The notes: generated by a model from the sequence alone, not told the origin. Counted from the stretch's first letter, positions 45,147 through 54,106 are shown. The stretch is DNA of 64,000 nt from DATHTK01 sp035463295 (GCA_035463295.1 DATHTK010000023.1:1-64000); one strand, 5' to 3'. Numbers and translations are program-made.

Positions 45147-46634
45147 GTGCCGAACGAGAAGCCAGCGGATTCGAACACGAACGGCTCGTGGGGAGAACCG
45201 CTGGACCGGGCGCTCGGGCGCGCGAGCGACGCGCCCTTGCGGACCGGCAACCAGCTTACCCTGCTCCGCAACGGTCCGGAGGCCTTCGACGAGTGGCTGG
45301 AAGAGATCGGATGCGCCGAGAAGTGGGTGCACCTGGAGCTCTTCCAGTTCGAGGGCGACCGGACCGGACGTCGTTTCGCGGAGGCGATCACACAGAAGGC
45401 GCGGGAAGGCGTACGCGTGCGCGTCCTCTACGATTGGTTGGGCTCTTTCATGGTGCCGCACTCCTTCTGGCGGGAGTTGCGCCGTGCGGGGGTGGAGGTG
45501 CGCGTCGTCAACCCCCCGCAGGTAAGCTCGCCGCTGCGGGTCTTCGAGCGGGACCACCGCAAGCTCCTCACCGTGGACGGCCTCTATGCCTCCACGGGCG
45601 GGGTGAGCGTCGCCGACCTCTGGATGCAGCGGTCGCCGGAGACGGGGCTTCCCTACCGCGACACGTCGGTCGGCGTCCGCGGACCCGCGGTCGCCGACCT
45701 GGAGCGGGCCTTCGCCGGGGTGTGGGACCTCTCGGGGTCGCCGTTGCCCCGTGAGGAGCTTCCGGCGGCCTCCGAGATACCCGCTGCCGGAGACCAGGAC
45801 GCGCGGGTTATAGTCCAGGAGCCCGGCAAGATGCGCGTCCTCAGGACGCTAGAGTTGCTGACCGCCACGGTAGAGGAGAGGATGTGGATCGCCGACGCCT
45901 ACTTCCTCTCGATGACGACGCTGACGCGGGGGCTCCTGTCCGCTGCCCACGATGGGGTGGACGTCCGCATCCTGGTGCCCACGCCCGCGACCAACGACCA
46001 GCCCCCGGTGGGCACCCTCTCTCGCGCGGGCTACCGCCAGCTCCTGGAGGCGGGGGTGCGGATCTTCGAGTACGGCGGCCCGATGATGCACGCCAAGACC
46101 ACCGTCGCCGACGCCAGACTCTGCCGCATAGGCTCCACCAACCTCAACTTCGCGGGCCTCGTCACGAACTGGGAGATAGACCTCCTCGCTCAGGATAGGG
46201 ACTTCGGCGCCCGGATGGAATGGATGTTCGAGGAGGACCTCGACGACGCCCGAGAGGTGATCCTGGAGTCCCGCGGCCCGGGGCGCAACCCCCGCCCGCG
46301 CCCGGAGAGCCCGGCCACGAGGCCCGAGCAGCGCGCGCAGCGCCGTCCGCGGGAGGCCGCGCCCCGCGCTCTGGCAGCGGCCACGCGCCTCGGGCGGACG
46401 GCCTTCGAGATGACGAGTAGCGAGGGCCTCAGGCGACACGAGCGGTCCGTGGTCGCGGCCGTCGCGGGCGCCGCGCTCGCCGCCGGCCTCGCCGGGGCGC
46501 GCTTCCCGAAGGTGCTGGCGTGGCCGCTTTCCGCTCTGCTCAGCCTCCTGGGCGCGACCGGCCTCTTGCACGCCGCCCGGCCCGCCGAGGAACGGCGGCC
46601 GGAGAGCCCGGAGTCGGGGACTAGAGCGAGGTAG
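45147..46634 (+). CDS. Phospholipase D-family protein, cardiolipin synthase-like
   Basis: A 495-residue protein with two HKD motifs: His137/Lys139 (RDHRKLLTVDG) and His315/Lys317 (MMHAKTTVADARLCRIGSTN). The spacing and GSTN end match cardiolipin synthases and related phosphatidyl transferases, but the N terminus lacks the two membrane helices of ClsA. A C-terminal extension (residues 375-495) is Arg/Pro-rich and then hydrophobic (AAVAGAALAAGLAGARF, PLSALLSLLGATGLL), probably a membrane anchor. GTG 45147 has AAGGAG upstream. Confidence 0.85.
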   Translation: MPNEKPADSNTNGSWGEPLDRALGRASDAPLRTGNQLTLLRNGPEAFDEWLEEIGCAEKWVHLELFQFEGDRTGRRFAEAITQKAREGVRVRVLYDWLGSFMVPHSFWRELRRAGVEVRVVNPPQVSSPLRVFERDHRKLLTVDGLYASTGGVSVADLWMQRSPETGLPYRDTSVGVRGPAVADLERAFAGVWDLSGSPLPREELPAASEIPAAGDQDARVIVQEPGKMRVLRTLELLTATVEERMWIADAYFLSMTTLTRGLLSAAHDGVDVRILVPTPATNDQPPVGTLSRAGYRQLLEAGVRIFEYGGPMMHAKTTVADARLCRIGSTNLNFAGLVTNWEIDLLAQDRDFGARMEWMFEEDLDDAREVILESRGPGRNPRPRPESPATRPEQRAQRRPREAAPRALAAATRLGRTAFEMTSSEGLRRHERSVVAAVAGAALAAGLAGARFPKVLAWPLSALLSLLGATGLLHAARPAEERRPESPESGTRAR

Positions 46635-46651
46635 CGGCTCGGGTAGATGGC

Positions 46652-47422
46652 TCAGACGCCGAGCTTCAGACCGTCTTCTGCCACGACCACATCGCCCGCG
46701 TAACCACGGGCGACCTGCGAGACCAGGTCCAGGCGCTCGGCCTGCGGGCTGATGTGCGTGAGGACCACGCGCTCGACGCCGGCCTCGGAGGCGATCCTGG
46801 CGACGCCGCTCGGCGTGAGGTGTCCGGGGAACGGACGGTCGTCGGGGAAGGTGCAGTCGATCAGGAGCGTGTTCGCGCCGCGCGCGAGCTTGACGACGGA
46901 CTCCGCGTACCCAGTGTCGCCGGTGTAGACGAAGGACCCGCGATCCGAGTCCAGGCGATAAGCGATGCTCTCCGGGCGGTGGTCGCTCGGAGCCCAGCTG
47001 AGACCGCACCCCGGAAGCTCCAGAGGCCCTCCGTGGTCCCGCGGTAGCTCGGAGATCTCCGCCGGGTTGCCCCCGAGCAACCACTGCCCCCAGGAGCGTG
47101 TGCCCCGGCGCCATAAACGGAGGAAAGGCTCGGGACCGCTCATGGAGAACGGTCGCGAGGAGGACGCTCTACCGCCGTCTCCAGCGGCGAACCTTCGCCG
47201 GAAGAGAAACGGGACCACGTCGATCGTATGGTCGCCGTGGAAGTGGGTGAAGAACACGCGGTCCACCCCCGAAGGGTAGATGCCGGCGCTCCTCATACCG
47301 CGGACCGCGCGGAAACCGAGGTCGAAGACGAGCGTCTCCGCTTCTGTCTCGACCACGACGCAGCTCTGCCGTCGCCGGAGACGAAGCGAGGCTGTGCCCG
47401 TGCCGATAACCGTCACATCCAC
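46652..47422 (-). CDS. MBL-fold hydrolase, RNase Z-like
   Basis: A 256-residue metallo-beta-lactamase-fold protein. It has the zinc motif HFHGDH (60-65), GDTGYAESVVKLARGAN with the bridging Asp, and a late His in LTHISPQ. The opening TVIGTGTASLRLRRRQSC matches RNase Z/ElaC relatives, but it is shorter than tRNase Z (about 300) and lacks a clear exosite arm, so it may act on a phosphodiester or small ester. ATG preceded by GAGGTGG. Confidence 0.85.
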   Translation of the reverse strand: MDVTVIGTGTASLRLRRRQSCVVVETEAETLVFDLGFRAVRGMRSAGIYPSGVDRVFFTHFHGDHTIDVVPFLFRRRFAAGDGGRASSSRPFSMSGPEPFLRLWRRGTRSWGQWLLGGNPAEISELPRDHGGPLELPGCGLSWAPSDHRPESIAYRLDSDRGSFVYTGDTGYAESVVKLARGANTLLIDCTFPDDRPFPGHLTPSGVARIASEAGVERVVLTHISPQAERLDLVSQVARGYAGDVVVAEDGLKLGV

Positions 47423-47782
47423 CTCGAAAGCCTTCTCTCCTCTTCTGTACTTGCGCTACCCCGGGGCACGCCTCGGTCTCCACCCTGTGGTGTGGCTTCG
47501 GAGCAACGCCCTACGAGTACGCTAGCTTATCAGGAAGTACTCGGGAGAGCCGACGCTCGGACCGACCGGAAGGACCCGGCAGTTCCGGAACGTTCTTACG
47601 CCCCGCCGAACGACATCCACAGATCACCACCCCGCGCGAGACGAGCACGGCCAGGATCAGGGCCGTGCTGGTGCGTCTGTAGATCCGGATCGGCGGTCAT
47701 GTCCAGCTCGGATGTCACGTCGGGCTCGGCACATGCCCGACTATGTTAAGGTCCGGCTCGGTGATCTAGCCGGGAGCGAGTC
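47423..47782. other. Divergent intergenic region, 360 bases, with two strong hairpins
   Basis: Between the MBL-fold gene and DedA. AGCACGGCC/GGCCGTGCT (47644-47652 with 47661-47669) is a perfect 9-bp inverted repeat, and GTCGGGC/GCCCGAC (47719-47725 with 47735-47741) a perfect 7-bp one ending just before TATGTT, a possible -10 of dedA. No gene is supported. Confidence 0.45.
47644..47669. repeat. 9-bp GC-rich inverted repeat upstream of dedA
   Basis: AGCACGGCC, 8-base loop, GGCCGTGCT. No T-run follows. It could be an attenuator, a terminator or a protein site. Confidence 0.45.
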
Positions 47783-48397
47783 GTGCTCGAGAACTTAGGC
47801 CAGTGGATCCAGAGCGTCATGGGGTCTCTGGGCTATCTCGGCCTTGCCCTGCTCCTGGTCCTCGAGAACCTCTTCCCGCCGATCCCCTCCGAAGTGGTCT
47901 TGCCGCTCGCCGGCTTCTTCGTCGGAAGGGGGGTTTTCTCCTTCTGGGGAGCGCTGCTCGCCGCGACGGTCGGGGCGACGTCCGGGGCGCTCGTCCTGTA
48001 TGGCCTGGGCCGGAGCGGCGGGAGGGCGCTGGTGCTGCGCTATGGCAAATGGCTGCACGTGACGGCGGAGGACCTGAACCGGGCGGAGGGCTGGTTCCGG
48101 CGCTACGGCGACTGGGTGGTGCTGGGCGCCCGCCTGGTGCCCTTTGCCCGCAGCGTCGTCTCGGTGCCGGCCGGCACCTCCAGGATGCCGTTGCTCCGAT
48201 TCACCATCCTCACCACCATCGGCTCCGCCGTCTGGAACACCGTTCTCATCGTGGCCGGTTATGCTCTAGGCGCCAGCTGGGAGCGGGTGAGCGGATGGGT
48301 GGGCGCCTACTCCGATGTCATCCTCGTGGCCGTGATCGCCGCGGCTATCCTCTACCCCCCGATCAGATACCTCCGTCGCCGAATGAGAGAAGGTTAG
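47783..48397 (+). CDS. DedA-family membrane protein
   Basis: A 204-residue integral membrane protein of the DedA / VTT-domain family: LLLVLENLFPPIPSEVVLPLAGF with the re-entrant Glu-rich loop, and LGARLVPFARSVVSVPAGTSRM, whose arginines are required in characterised members. DedA proteins move undecaprenyl phosphate or phosphatidylethanolamine across the membrane and support proton-motive-force tolerance. GTG start after GGGAGCGAG. Confidence 0.9.
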   Translation: MLENLGQWIQSVMGSLGYLGLALLLVLENLFPPIPSEVVLPLAGFFVGRGVFSFWGALLAATVGATSGALVLYGLGRSGGRALVLRYGKWLHVTAEDLNRAEGWFRRYGDWVVLGARLVPFARSVVSVPAGTSRMPLLRFTILTTIGSAVWNTVLIVAGYALGASWERVSGWVGAYSDVILVAVIAAAILYPPIRYLRRRMREG

Positions 48398-48636
48398 GGT
48401 GCGCTGCCCGCCTAGCATCGGCGATCCTACTGACTGGGATTCGTTCGGGGTTCGCCGGGGCTATAGTCTGAAACGGTCGTCGAATTCGTCCCCGACGCCC
48501 TGGAATAGACCCGTAACGACCTCGTCGTAGTTACGCGCGCCGTGCCGACCATGAACGCCTCCGGCTCTTGACCCGGTCTCTGGCGATAGAATTATCGAGA
48601 TGGTTCCGGACGGACCGGAAGGAGAACGACAGGACC
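48398..48636. other. Intergenic, no supported gene
   Basis: The plus strand has no good ORF. A minus-strand reading ending ARNYDEVVTGLFQGVGDEFDDRF at 48461 looks protein-like over its last 25 residues but has no sensible start, so it may be a gene remnant. Confidence 0.35.
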
Positions 48637-48702
48637 ATGCAGGCGAACAGTAAGCCCTCGACGTCCAGCTCCTCAGGCGCCTCGACCCGCGCCCGAGCGT
48701 GA
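48637..48702 (+). CDS. Possible 21-residue micro-ORF
   Basis: ATG with AAGGAG 11 bases upstream, reading a Ser/Thr/Ala/Arg-rich peptide. It is the first of three tiny ORFs before the P-type ATPase. Composition alone does not prove it is made. Confidence 0.2.
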   Translation: MQANSKPSTSSSSGASTRARA

Positions 48703-48759
48703 GCACCGCAAGTGGGGGGGAACCGAAGAGCGAGCATGACCTGGAAAGGAGATCCGACC

Positions 48760-48861
48760 ATGACTGAAGAGAAGCGCACCACCCTGGAGGAGGCTCGCCG
48801 GAGGGGCGACGAGATCGGCGTGGAGTGGGCCCAGAGGCGCCGCGCTGGTGAGAGCTCCTGA
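48760..48861 (+). CDS. Small ORF (33 aa) upstream of P-type ATPase
   Basis: ATG 48760 with AAGGAGATC at good spacing. The peptide is a charged amphipathic helix (TLEEARRRGDEIGVEWAQRRR). No membrane segment. It ends 10 bases before the next small ORF, in tandem with the ATPase gene. No family recognised; it could be a regulatory microprotein or the N-terminal stub of a lost gene. Confidence 0.4.
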   Translation: MTEEKRTTLEEARRRGDEIGVEWAQRRRAGESS

Positions 48862-48871
48862 GCACCGGAAC

Positions 48872-48991
48872 ATGTCCGCTGAAGATTCAACCGGGTCAGC
48901 GCCGGTACTCCGGACCGAGCACTTGATCCGTAAGGTGGAGGGCCAGACCATCGCCAGCGATCTCTCCGTCGAGGCCGGGGAGAGGTCTTGA
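48872..48991 (+). CDS. Small ORF (39 aa) coupled to P-type ATPase
   Basis: Reads MSAEDSTGSAPVLRTEHLIR on to EAGERS and stops in TGA 48989-48991, which overlaps the TTG start of the ATPase (TTGA). Such coupling suggests it is translated and sets ATPase expression. It is soluble and acidic-basic mixed, unlike the membrane micropeptides that regulate SERCA. No homologue recognised. Confidence 0.4.
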   Translation: MSAEDSTGSAPVLRTEHLIRKVEGQTIASDLSVEAGERS

Positions 48992-51753
48992 ACGTGCTGT
49001 CCGCTGCCGAGGCCGCCGCCCGGAGCGCGGAAGAGCTCCTCGAGACGCTGGAGAGCTCGGCGCAGAAAGGTCTGAGTTCCGGGGAGGCGAGGAGGAGGCT
49101 GGAAGAGCTCGGGCCGAACGTGCTCGACCGCGCCTCCGGCGAGGGGGTCTGGAAGATCCTGTGGCGCCAGGTGAACGACCCTCTGATCTGGGTGCTCCTG
49201 GCGTCGTCTGTGCTGGCGCTCTTGCTGGGAGAGACCGTGGACGCCTTCGTGGTGCTCGCGGTCGTGGTCCTCAACACCATCATCGGCTTCGTGCAAGAGT
49301 ATCGAGCGAGCAAGGAGATAGAGGCGCTCGTGGACCTCGTCCCCCGGCGGGCGACCGTACTGCGCGACGGCGAGCGCGTCGCGGTCTCCGCCGACGACCT
49401 GGTCCCCGGCGACGTCGTGCTCCTTGCGGCCGGAGACCAGGTGCCGGCCGACGCGAGGGTGCTCTCCTCGAAGAGCCTCCAGGTGGACGAGTCCGCCCTG
49501 ACAGGGGAATCGGTCCCGGTGGAGAAGGGCACTGAGCCCGTCGAGGACGGCTCGGAGATAGGCGGCAGGACCGGCGTGGTCCATGGCGGGACGCTCGCCA
49601 CCTACGGTAGGGGCACGGCCGTCATCTTCACGACCGGAAGCGGAACCGAGATCGGGCGCATCTCCTCGATGCTCGGTGAGGCGACGGAGGTCGAGACGCC
49701 GCTGACACGCCAGATCTCCGTGTTCAGCAAGTGGCTGACAGTGGCAATCGTCGTCGTGGCCGTTCTACTTTTCCCGCTGGGTCTCCTGCGCGAGTTCCCG
49801 ACCGCGGACGCGCTGCTCGCCGCGATCGCGCTGGCGGTCGCCGCTATCCCGGAGGGCCTGCCCGCGATCATCACCATAGCCCTGGCCGTCGGTGTGCGGC
49901 GCATGGCGGGACGCCGCGCCATTATCCGCCGTCTGCCCGCGGTCGAAACCCTCGGCTCCACCACCGTGATCAACACCGACAAGACCGGCACCCTCACCAG
50001 AAACGAGATGACCGTCAAGGAGCTATGGACCCCGCGCGAGGGTTCCCATGGCGAAGCCGGCGGCGCCTACGCCCTGGACGGCGCGGGCTACGACCCCGAG
50101 GGAGAGCTCCTGGATCTGGACGGCAACCCGGTGGACGAGGTTCCGGACGACCTCGTGGAGATGGTGCGCGCCGGGCTCCTGTGCAACGACGCCACGATCA
50201 ACGACGGTGAGGACGGGCGAACCGTCGCCGGCGACCCGACCGAGGGCGCGCTCATCGTCGCCGCGGAGAAGCTGGGCCTCGACGTCGGAGAGACCCGCCG
50301 CCGTTTCAGGCGCGTGGACTCGGTCCCGTTCGAGTCCGAGCGACGATACATGGCGACGCTGAACGATACGCCCGGCGGCGAGCGCCGCGTGTACCTGAAG
50401 GGCGCCCCGGGGGTCGTTCTGGAGCGGTGCGACACCATGACCGGCGGAGCGCCGCTTGATGGTGAGGCGGTGTTGGGCGAGGTCGAGCGCATGTCCTCCG
50501 GGGGGATGCGCGTGCTGGCGCTCGCCTCGAAGCCGGCCCTCGGGCTGGACGCAGTCGAAGAGACCGGCGTACAGGACGGCTTCGTGTTCCTCGGCCTCGT
50601 GGGGATGACCGATCCGCCGCGCGAGGAGGCCATAGAGGCGATCGCCGCCTGCCACGACGCTGGGATCACGGTAAAGATGATAACCGGCGACTACGCCGGC
50701 ACCGCCGCCGCCATAGGGCGTCAGGTCGGCCTGATCGGGGAGCACGAAATGGACGGCGCCATGACCGGCCGCGAGCTCGACCGGCTCTCCGATGATGAGC
50801 TGAGGGAGGCCGCCGCCCGCACGAACGTCTTCGCCCGCGTCGCCCCCGAGCACAAGATACGCCTCGTGCGCGCGTTGCAGGAAAACGGCGAGATCGCGGC
50901 GATGACCGGCGACGGGGTCAACGACGCCCCGGCCCTCAAGCAGGCCGACATAGGCGTAGCGATGGGCATAACCGGCACCGACGTCTCCAAGGAGTCGGCC
51001 GACGTCGTCCTCACCGACGACAACTTCGCCACGATCGCGGCGGCCGTGGAAGAAGGCCGCCGGGTCTACGACAACCTCCGCAAAGCCCTGGCGTTCCTCC
51101 TGCCGACGAACCTGGGGGAGGCCCTGATCATCCTGCTCGCCGTGGCGTTCTTCCCGGTGACCGCCGCGGGACAGGCGCTGCTGCCCATCCAGCCCGTGCA
51201 GATACTCTGGATCAACCTCGTCGCCGCGGTCGCCCTCGGCCTTCCCCTGGCCTTCGAGGCCAGGGAGCCCGACATAATGAGCCGGCCGCCGCTCGACCCG
51301 AAACGCCAGATCCTCGACCGTTTCCTCCTCTTCAGGACCGTGGTGGTGGGTCTGCTGATGGCCGCCGGGGCCATCGGGCTCTTTATCCTCCGCTACTTCG
51401 GTAGCGATGCCTCGAGCGGTGATCTCGGCGGCGCCCAGACGGAGGCGGTGACGACCGTGATACTGTTCCAGATCTTCTACCTCCTGGAATGCCGCTCGTT
51501 GCGCGGCTCGTCGCTCAAGATGGGGCTCTTTTCGAACCGCTGGATCTACGTTGGCATCGGGGCGATCCTCGTCCTCCAGCTCGGCTTTGTGTACCTGCCG
51601 TTCATGAACGTCCTGTTCGGGTCTGCTCCCCTCGGCCCCACCGATTGGATGTGGGCGACGCTAGCCGCTCTCGTGGTGCTGCCCGTGGTCGAGGTCGAGA
51701 AGTGGTGGCGCGAGCGCCGCTACCGGCGAAGGATCGGACGATCAGGCCCGTGA
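48988..51753 (+). CDS. P-type cation ATPase (P2 group, CtpF/SERCA-like)
   Basis: A 921-residue pump in the usual order: N-terminal cation ATPase domain, actuator with TGES (172-175), PEGLP in M4 (about 289), phosphorylated Asp331 in DKTGT, nucleotide-binding domain, GDGVND (641-646) and C-terminal helices. M5 keeps NLGEA, like the Ca2+ ligands of SERCA. M6 reads INLVAAVALG (Asn743 on) where SERCA has NLVTD, so one acidic ligand (Asp800 of SERCA) is missing. The pump may therefore bind one Ca2+ per cycle or another ion; mycobacterial CtpF has a similar M6. TTG start overlaps a small ORF. Confidence 0.9.
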   Translation: MNVLSAAEAAARSAEELLETLESSAQKGLSSGEARRRLEELGPNVLDRASGEGVWKILWRQVNDPLIWVLLASSVLALLLGETVDAFVVLAVVVLNTIIGFVQEYRASKEIEALVDLVPRRATVLRDGERVAVSADDLVPGDVVLLAAGDQVPADARVLSSKSLQVDESALTGESVPVEKGTEPVEDGSEIGGRTGVVHGGTLATYGRGTAVIFTTGSGTEIGRISSMLGEATEVETPLTRQISVFSKWLTVAIVVVAVLLFPLGLLREFPTADALLAAIALAVAAIPEGLPAIITIALAVGVRRMAGRRAIIRRLPAVETLGSTTVINTDKTGTLTRNEMTVKELWTPREGSHGEAGGAYALDGAGYDPEGELLDLDGNPVDEVPDDLVEMVRAGLLCNDATINDGEDGRTVAGDPTEGALIVAAEKLGLDVGETRRRFRRVDSVPFESERRYMATLNDTPGGERRVYLKGAPGVVLERCDTMTGGAPLDGEAVLGEVERMSSGGMRVLALASKPALGLDAVEETGVQDGFVFLGLVGMTDPPREEAIEAIAACHDAGITVKMITGDYAGTAAAIGRQVGLIGEHEMDGAMTGRELDRLSDDELREAAARTNVFARVAPEHKIRLVRALQENGEIAAMTGDGVNDAPALKQADIGVAMGITGTDVSKESADVVLTDDNFATIAAAVEEGRRVYDNLRKALAFLLPTNLGEALIILLAVAFFPVTAAGQALLPIQPVQILWINLVAAVALGLPLAFEAREPDIMSRPPLDPKRQILDRFLLFRTVVVGLLMAAGAIGLFILRYFGSDASSGDLGGAQTEAVTTVILFQIFYLLECRSLRGSSLKMGLFSNRWIYVGIGAILVLQLGFVYLPFMNVLFGSAPLGPTDWMWATLAALVVLPVVEVEKWWRERRYRRRIGRSGP

Positions 51754-52150
51754 AGGCGCTCCGACACGAGACCCCTTTGTTGTCTCTGGAGGGGTTCCCG
51801 CTATTTCTGATGAGGCGCTGGAGATCGAAGCGCCCGGGTACCGGCTGCCGTGAGAAGACCCCTCTCCTCTAGGAACAGAGGCTGGGGCTAGGCAATCTGG
51901 CCCGCCAACTGGCCTTCGATACGCCTGAGGAAATCCTTTGGTTGCCTCCTGAGAATACCGCAAAGTGATGAGACAGGAGTCCGACTAAGGTCCTAGGTGA
52001 CGTTTCTTCTTTAGCCCGATGCCGCATCTTGTCCAAACCCCTATCCTGTATTTCGACAGGTGATCCGGGACACGTGGAGAAGCCCCCGGCCCCGCGGCTG
52101 TTACCCACAGCGGATCGCGGGGATGAGAGACACACAGGAGGAGAGAGACC
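51754..52150. other. Intergenic, 397 bases
   Basis: No gene supported on either strand. Its end carries AGGAGGAGAGAG, the strong ribosome site of the next small gene. Confidence 0.45.
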
Positions 52151-52345
52151 ATGACGACGACCAGCGTTATCGACGCGACGACAGAATTGGGTTCGTACGC
52201 TCCCGGCGGAAGCGGCGAACGGACGTTGTCGCTCTTGCTCGCTACCAGAGAGGTGAGGGACAGCATCAAGCGCACCCACGAGGATGCGGCCATAGACGAG
52301 GAGGATATCCTCACGCAGGACGAGGAGGCTCTCGTCCTGGGATAG
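52151..52345 (+). CDS. Small acidic hypothetical protein
   Basis: A 64-residue cytosolic protein with an excellent ribosome site (AGGAGGAGAGAG) eight bases before ATG. The second half is a charged helix rich in Asp and Glu (DSIKRTHEDAAIDEEDILTQDEEALVLG). No membrane helix or known motif. It precedes the ParB-like gene by 61 bases and may share its transcript. I do not recognise the family. Confidence 0.55.
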   Translation: MTTTSVIDATTELGSYAPGGSGERTLSLLLATREVRDSIKRTHEDAAIDEEDILTQDEEALVLG

Positions 52346-52406
52346 TAGAGAACAGTCTTGCAGCTGGAGACGGTGGAACACGAACTTGGGAGAGGCCAAA
52401 CGGCTT

Positions 52407-52955
52407 ATGATCGCTCAGATGAACGTCGAGGCGCAGGTGGAGGCCGACTTCGACCATGCCCATAGAAGAGCTTTCATCCGGCGCGTGATAGAGGCGCTGC
52501 ATAACCACACCACTGATCTGCCTGCGTTTGAGAAGCTCAGGAAGTCGCTTGGAGTTTCGAATCGAGTTGCGCTTGCTGGAATAAAGACGGTCGAGGTCGA
52601 GAAGATAGTGGGCAGTGTAGGTCGCTACAAGGACTTCGACTCCTGCTTTCTTCCGGCAAGATCGAACGTGTCGGCGCGCTGGGAGCGCGTAGACCAAGCC
52701 TTTCTCAGGGGTGATGAGCTACCGCCAGTGAGCTTGTACAAGGTGGGGAATGTTTACTTTGTAAACGACGGCAACCACAGGGTCTCGGTGGCCCGTTATC
52801 ACGGCGTAGAGGAGATCGACGCCGAAGTGGTAGAGTTCGGCTCGTCAGGATCGTCCACTGCCAGGCTCTTGAATGCCTTGCCAAACTGCTCGGGCCTACT
52901 ATCTCGACTCAGCGGCAAGCTCAGGTCCGCCCTCTCGCTCCACGGGCGCGAATAG
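52407..52955 (+). CDS. ParB-like nuclease-domain protein
   Basis: About 182 residues. A short helical N terminus is followed by a ParB/Sulfiredoxin-type domain: the strand GKVYFVNDGNHRVSVARYHG with the GNHR signature near residue 123, and PPVSLYKVGN before it. The domain occurs in ParB N termini and in small nucleotide-binding regulators. There is no helix-turn-helix, so it is not a partition protein. ATG 52407 has GGGAGAGG upstream; an in-frame TTG at 52386 is less likely. Function unknown. Confidence 0.65.
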   Translation: MIAQMNVEAQVEADFDHAHRRAFIRRVIEALHNHTTDLPAFEKLRKSLGVSNRVALAGIKTVEVEKIVGSVGRYKDFDSCFLPARSNVSARWERVDQAFLRGDELPPVSLYKVGNVYFVNDGNHRVSVARYHGVEEIDAEVVEFGSSGSSTARLLNALPNCSGLLSRLSGKLRSALSLHGRE

Positions 52956-53326
52956 AATCTCCATCACATACCGGGGGACTCCGAAACCTGAGAAGGGGAA
53001 CTGCTCCCTACCGGACGCCGACAATGTCCTTCACGCTGGATAAGGGGGGCACCTGACTGCGCGACGCTTGGGACATAAGGGACATCGAAAACGGCGCCAA
53101 TTGGCTCGGATCTCTCAGGCTGAAGAGGTCTGGAAGTTGTTCCTGCCCCCGAGAACATGGTCGCCTGGGTACAAGCGAACCCACTAAGCGTTGGGGGCGA
53201 GAAGGGCGTGCCGAGGGCAGCGCGGCGCTGGCGCAGATCATAGTCAGAGCCATTCGAAGGAGGTTCGAAGGAAGGGCGCCGCCACAAAGAGGGCGGTCTT
53301 CACTTCATTCGATCCGTAGGGATCGC
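52956..53326. other. Intergenic, 371 bases, convergent
   Basis: Lies between a plus-strand and a minus-strand gene end. No ORF with natural composition and no clear terminator hairpin. Confidence 0.4.
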
Positions 53327-54106
53327 CTACGCTCGTCCGTTGCCGGTCTCGCGGGCGCGGCGGTACTCGGAGACCATGAGCTCGGTGAGCTCCTCGACGG
53401 AGGTCTCGCTCGTCGGCCTGTCGTAGCTAATGCTACCGTGCTGGAGGACGTTCACGCGGTCGCAGACCTCGAAGACGTGAGCGTAGTTGTGGACTATAAG
53501 GATGATCGAGACCTCCCCCTCGTCGCGCAGGCGTTGTATGAGGTCGAGGATCATCGCGCCCTCTTTGGCGCCCATCGCCGCCAGCGGCTCGTCGAGGAGC
53601 AGTATCTTCGCGTTCGAGTAGACGGAGCGGGCGACCGCTATCGCCTGGCGCTGGCCGCCGGAGAGCATCGCTACCGTCGTGTCGATGGAGGGGATGTTGA
53701 CCCCGATCTCATCCAGGTAGCGGCGGGTCTTCTCCTTCATAGCGCGGTTGTTGAGAAGGGGGAGGGGGCGGCGTGTGATCTCGGAGTTCAGGAACATGTT
53801 GTGGTAGACGCTGAGGTCGTTGACGAGCGCGAGGTCCTGGAAGACGGTCTGGATCCCCAGGCTCTGCGCGTGTGAGACCGACTTCAGCTCGATCTCCTCG
53901 TCCTCTATAAAGATCCTGCCGGCGTCGGGCTTGTGGAAGCCGGTGATGATCTTGATCAGGGTGGACTTCCCGGCCCCGTTGTCCCCGATGAGGCCGAGCA
54001 CCTCGCCCCTGCGCAGGTGCAGGCTGACGTCGCTCAGGGCGACGTTCGGTCCGAACCGTTTGACGATGTTCTCCGCGCGCAGTACGTCCGGGGCCCCATC
54101 GTTCAC
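53327..54106 (-). CDS. Sugar ABC transporter ATP-binding protein
   Basis: A 259-residue single-nucleotide-binding-domain ATPase: Walker A GDNGAGKST (41-49), Q loop VFQDLAL, signature LSGGQRQAIAVAR, Walker B ILLLDEP and His switch IVHNYAHV. Ribose-type ATPases such as RbsA have two such domains; the single form is known from FrcA-like systems. GTG 54106 overlaps the permease stop (GTGA), so the longer reading to 54568 is a shadow of the permease. It energises the importer encoded by the next two genes upstream. Confidence 0.92.
   Translation of the reverse strand: MNDGAPDVLRAENIVKRFGPNVALSDVSLHLRRGEVLGLIGDNGAGKSTLIKIITGFHKPDAGRIFIEDEEIELKSVSHAQSLGIQTVFQDLALVNDLSVYHNMFLNSEITRRPLPLLNNRAMKEKTRRYLDEIGVNIPSIDTTVAMLSGGQRQAIAVARSVYSNAKILLLDEPLAAMGAKEGAMILDLIQRLRDEGEVSIILIVHNYAHVFEVCDRVNVLQHGSISYDRPTSETSVEELTELMVSEYRRARETGNGRA

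Noticed and set aside
52407..52955. Chromosome-partition ParB
   Set aside because: The GNHR-type domain is present but there is no helix-turn-helix, no ParA gene and no parS-like site.
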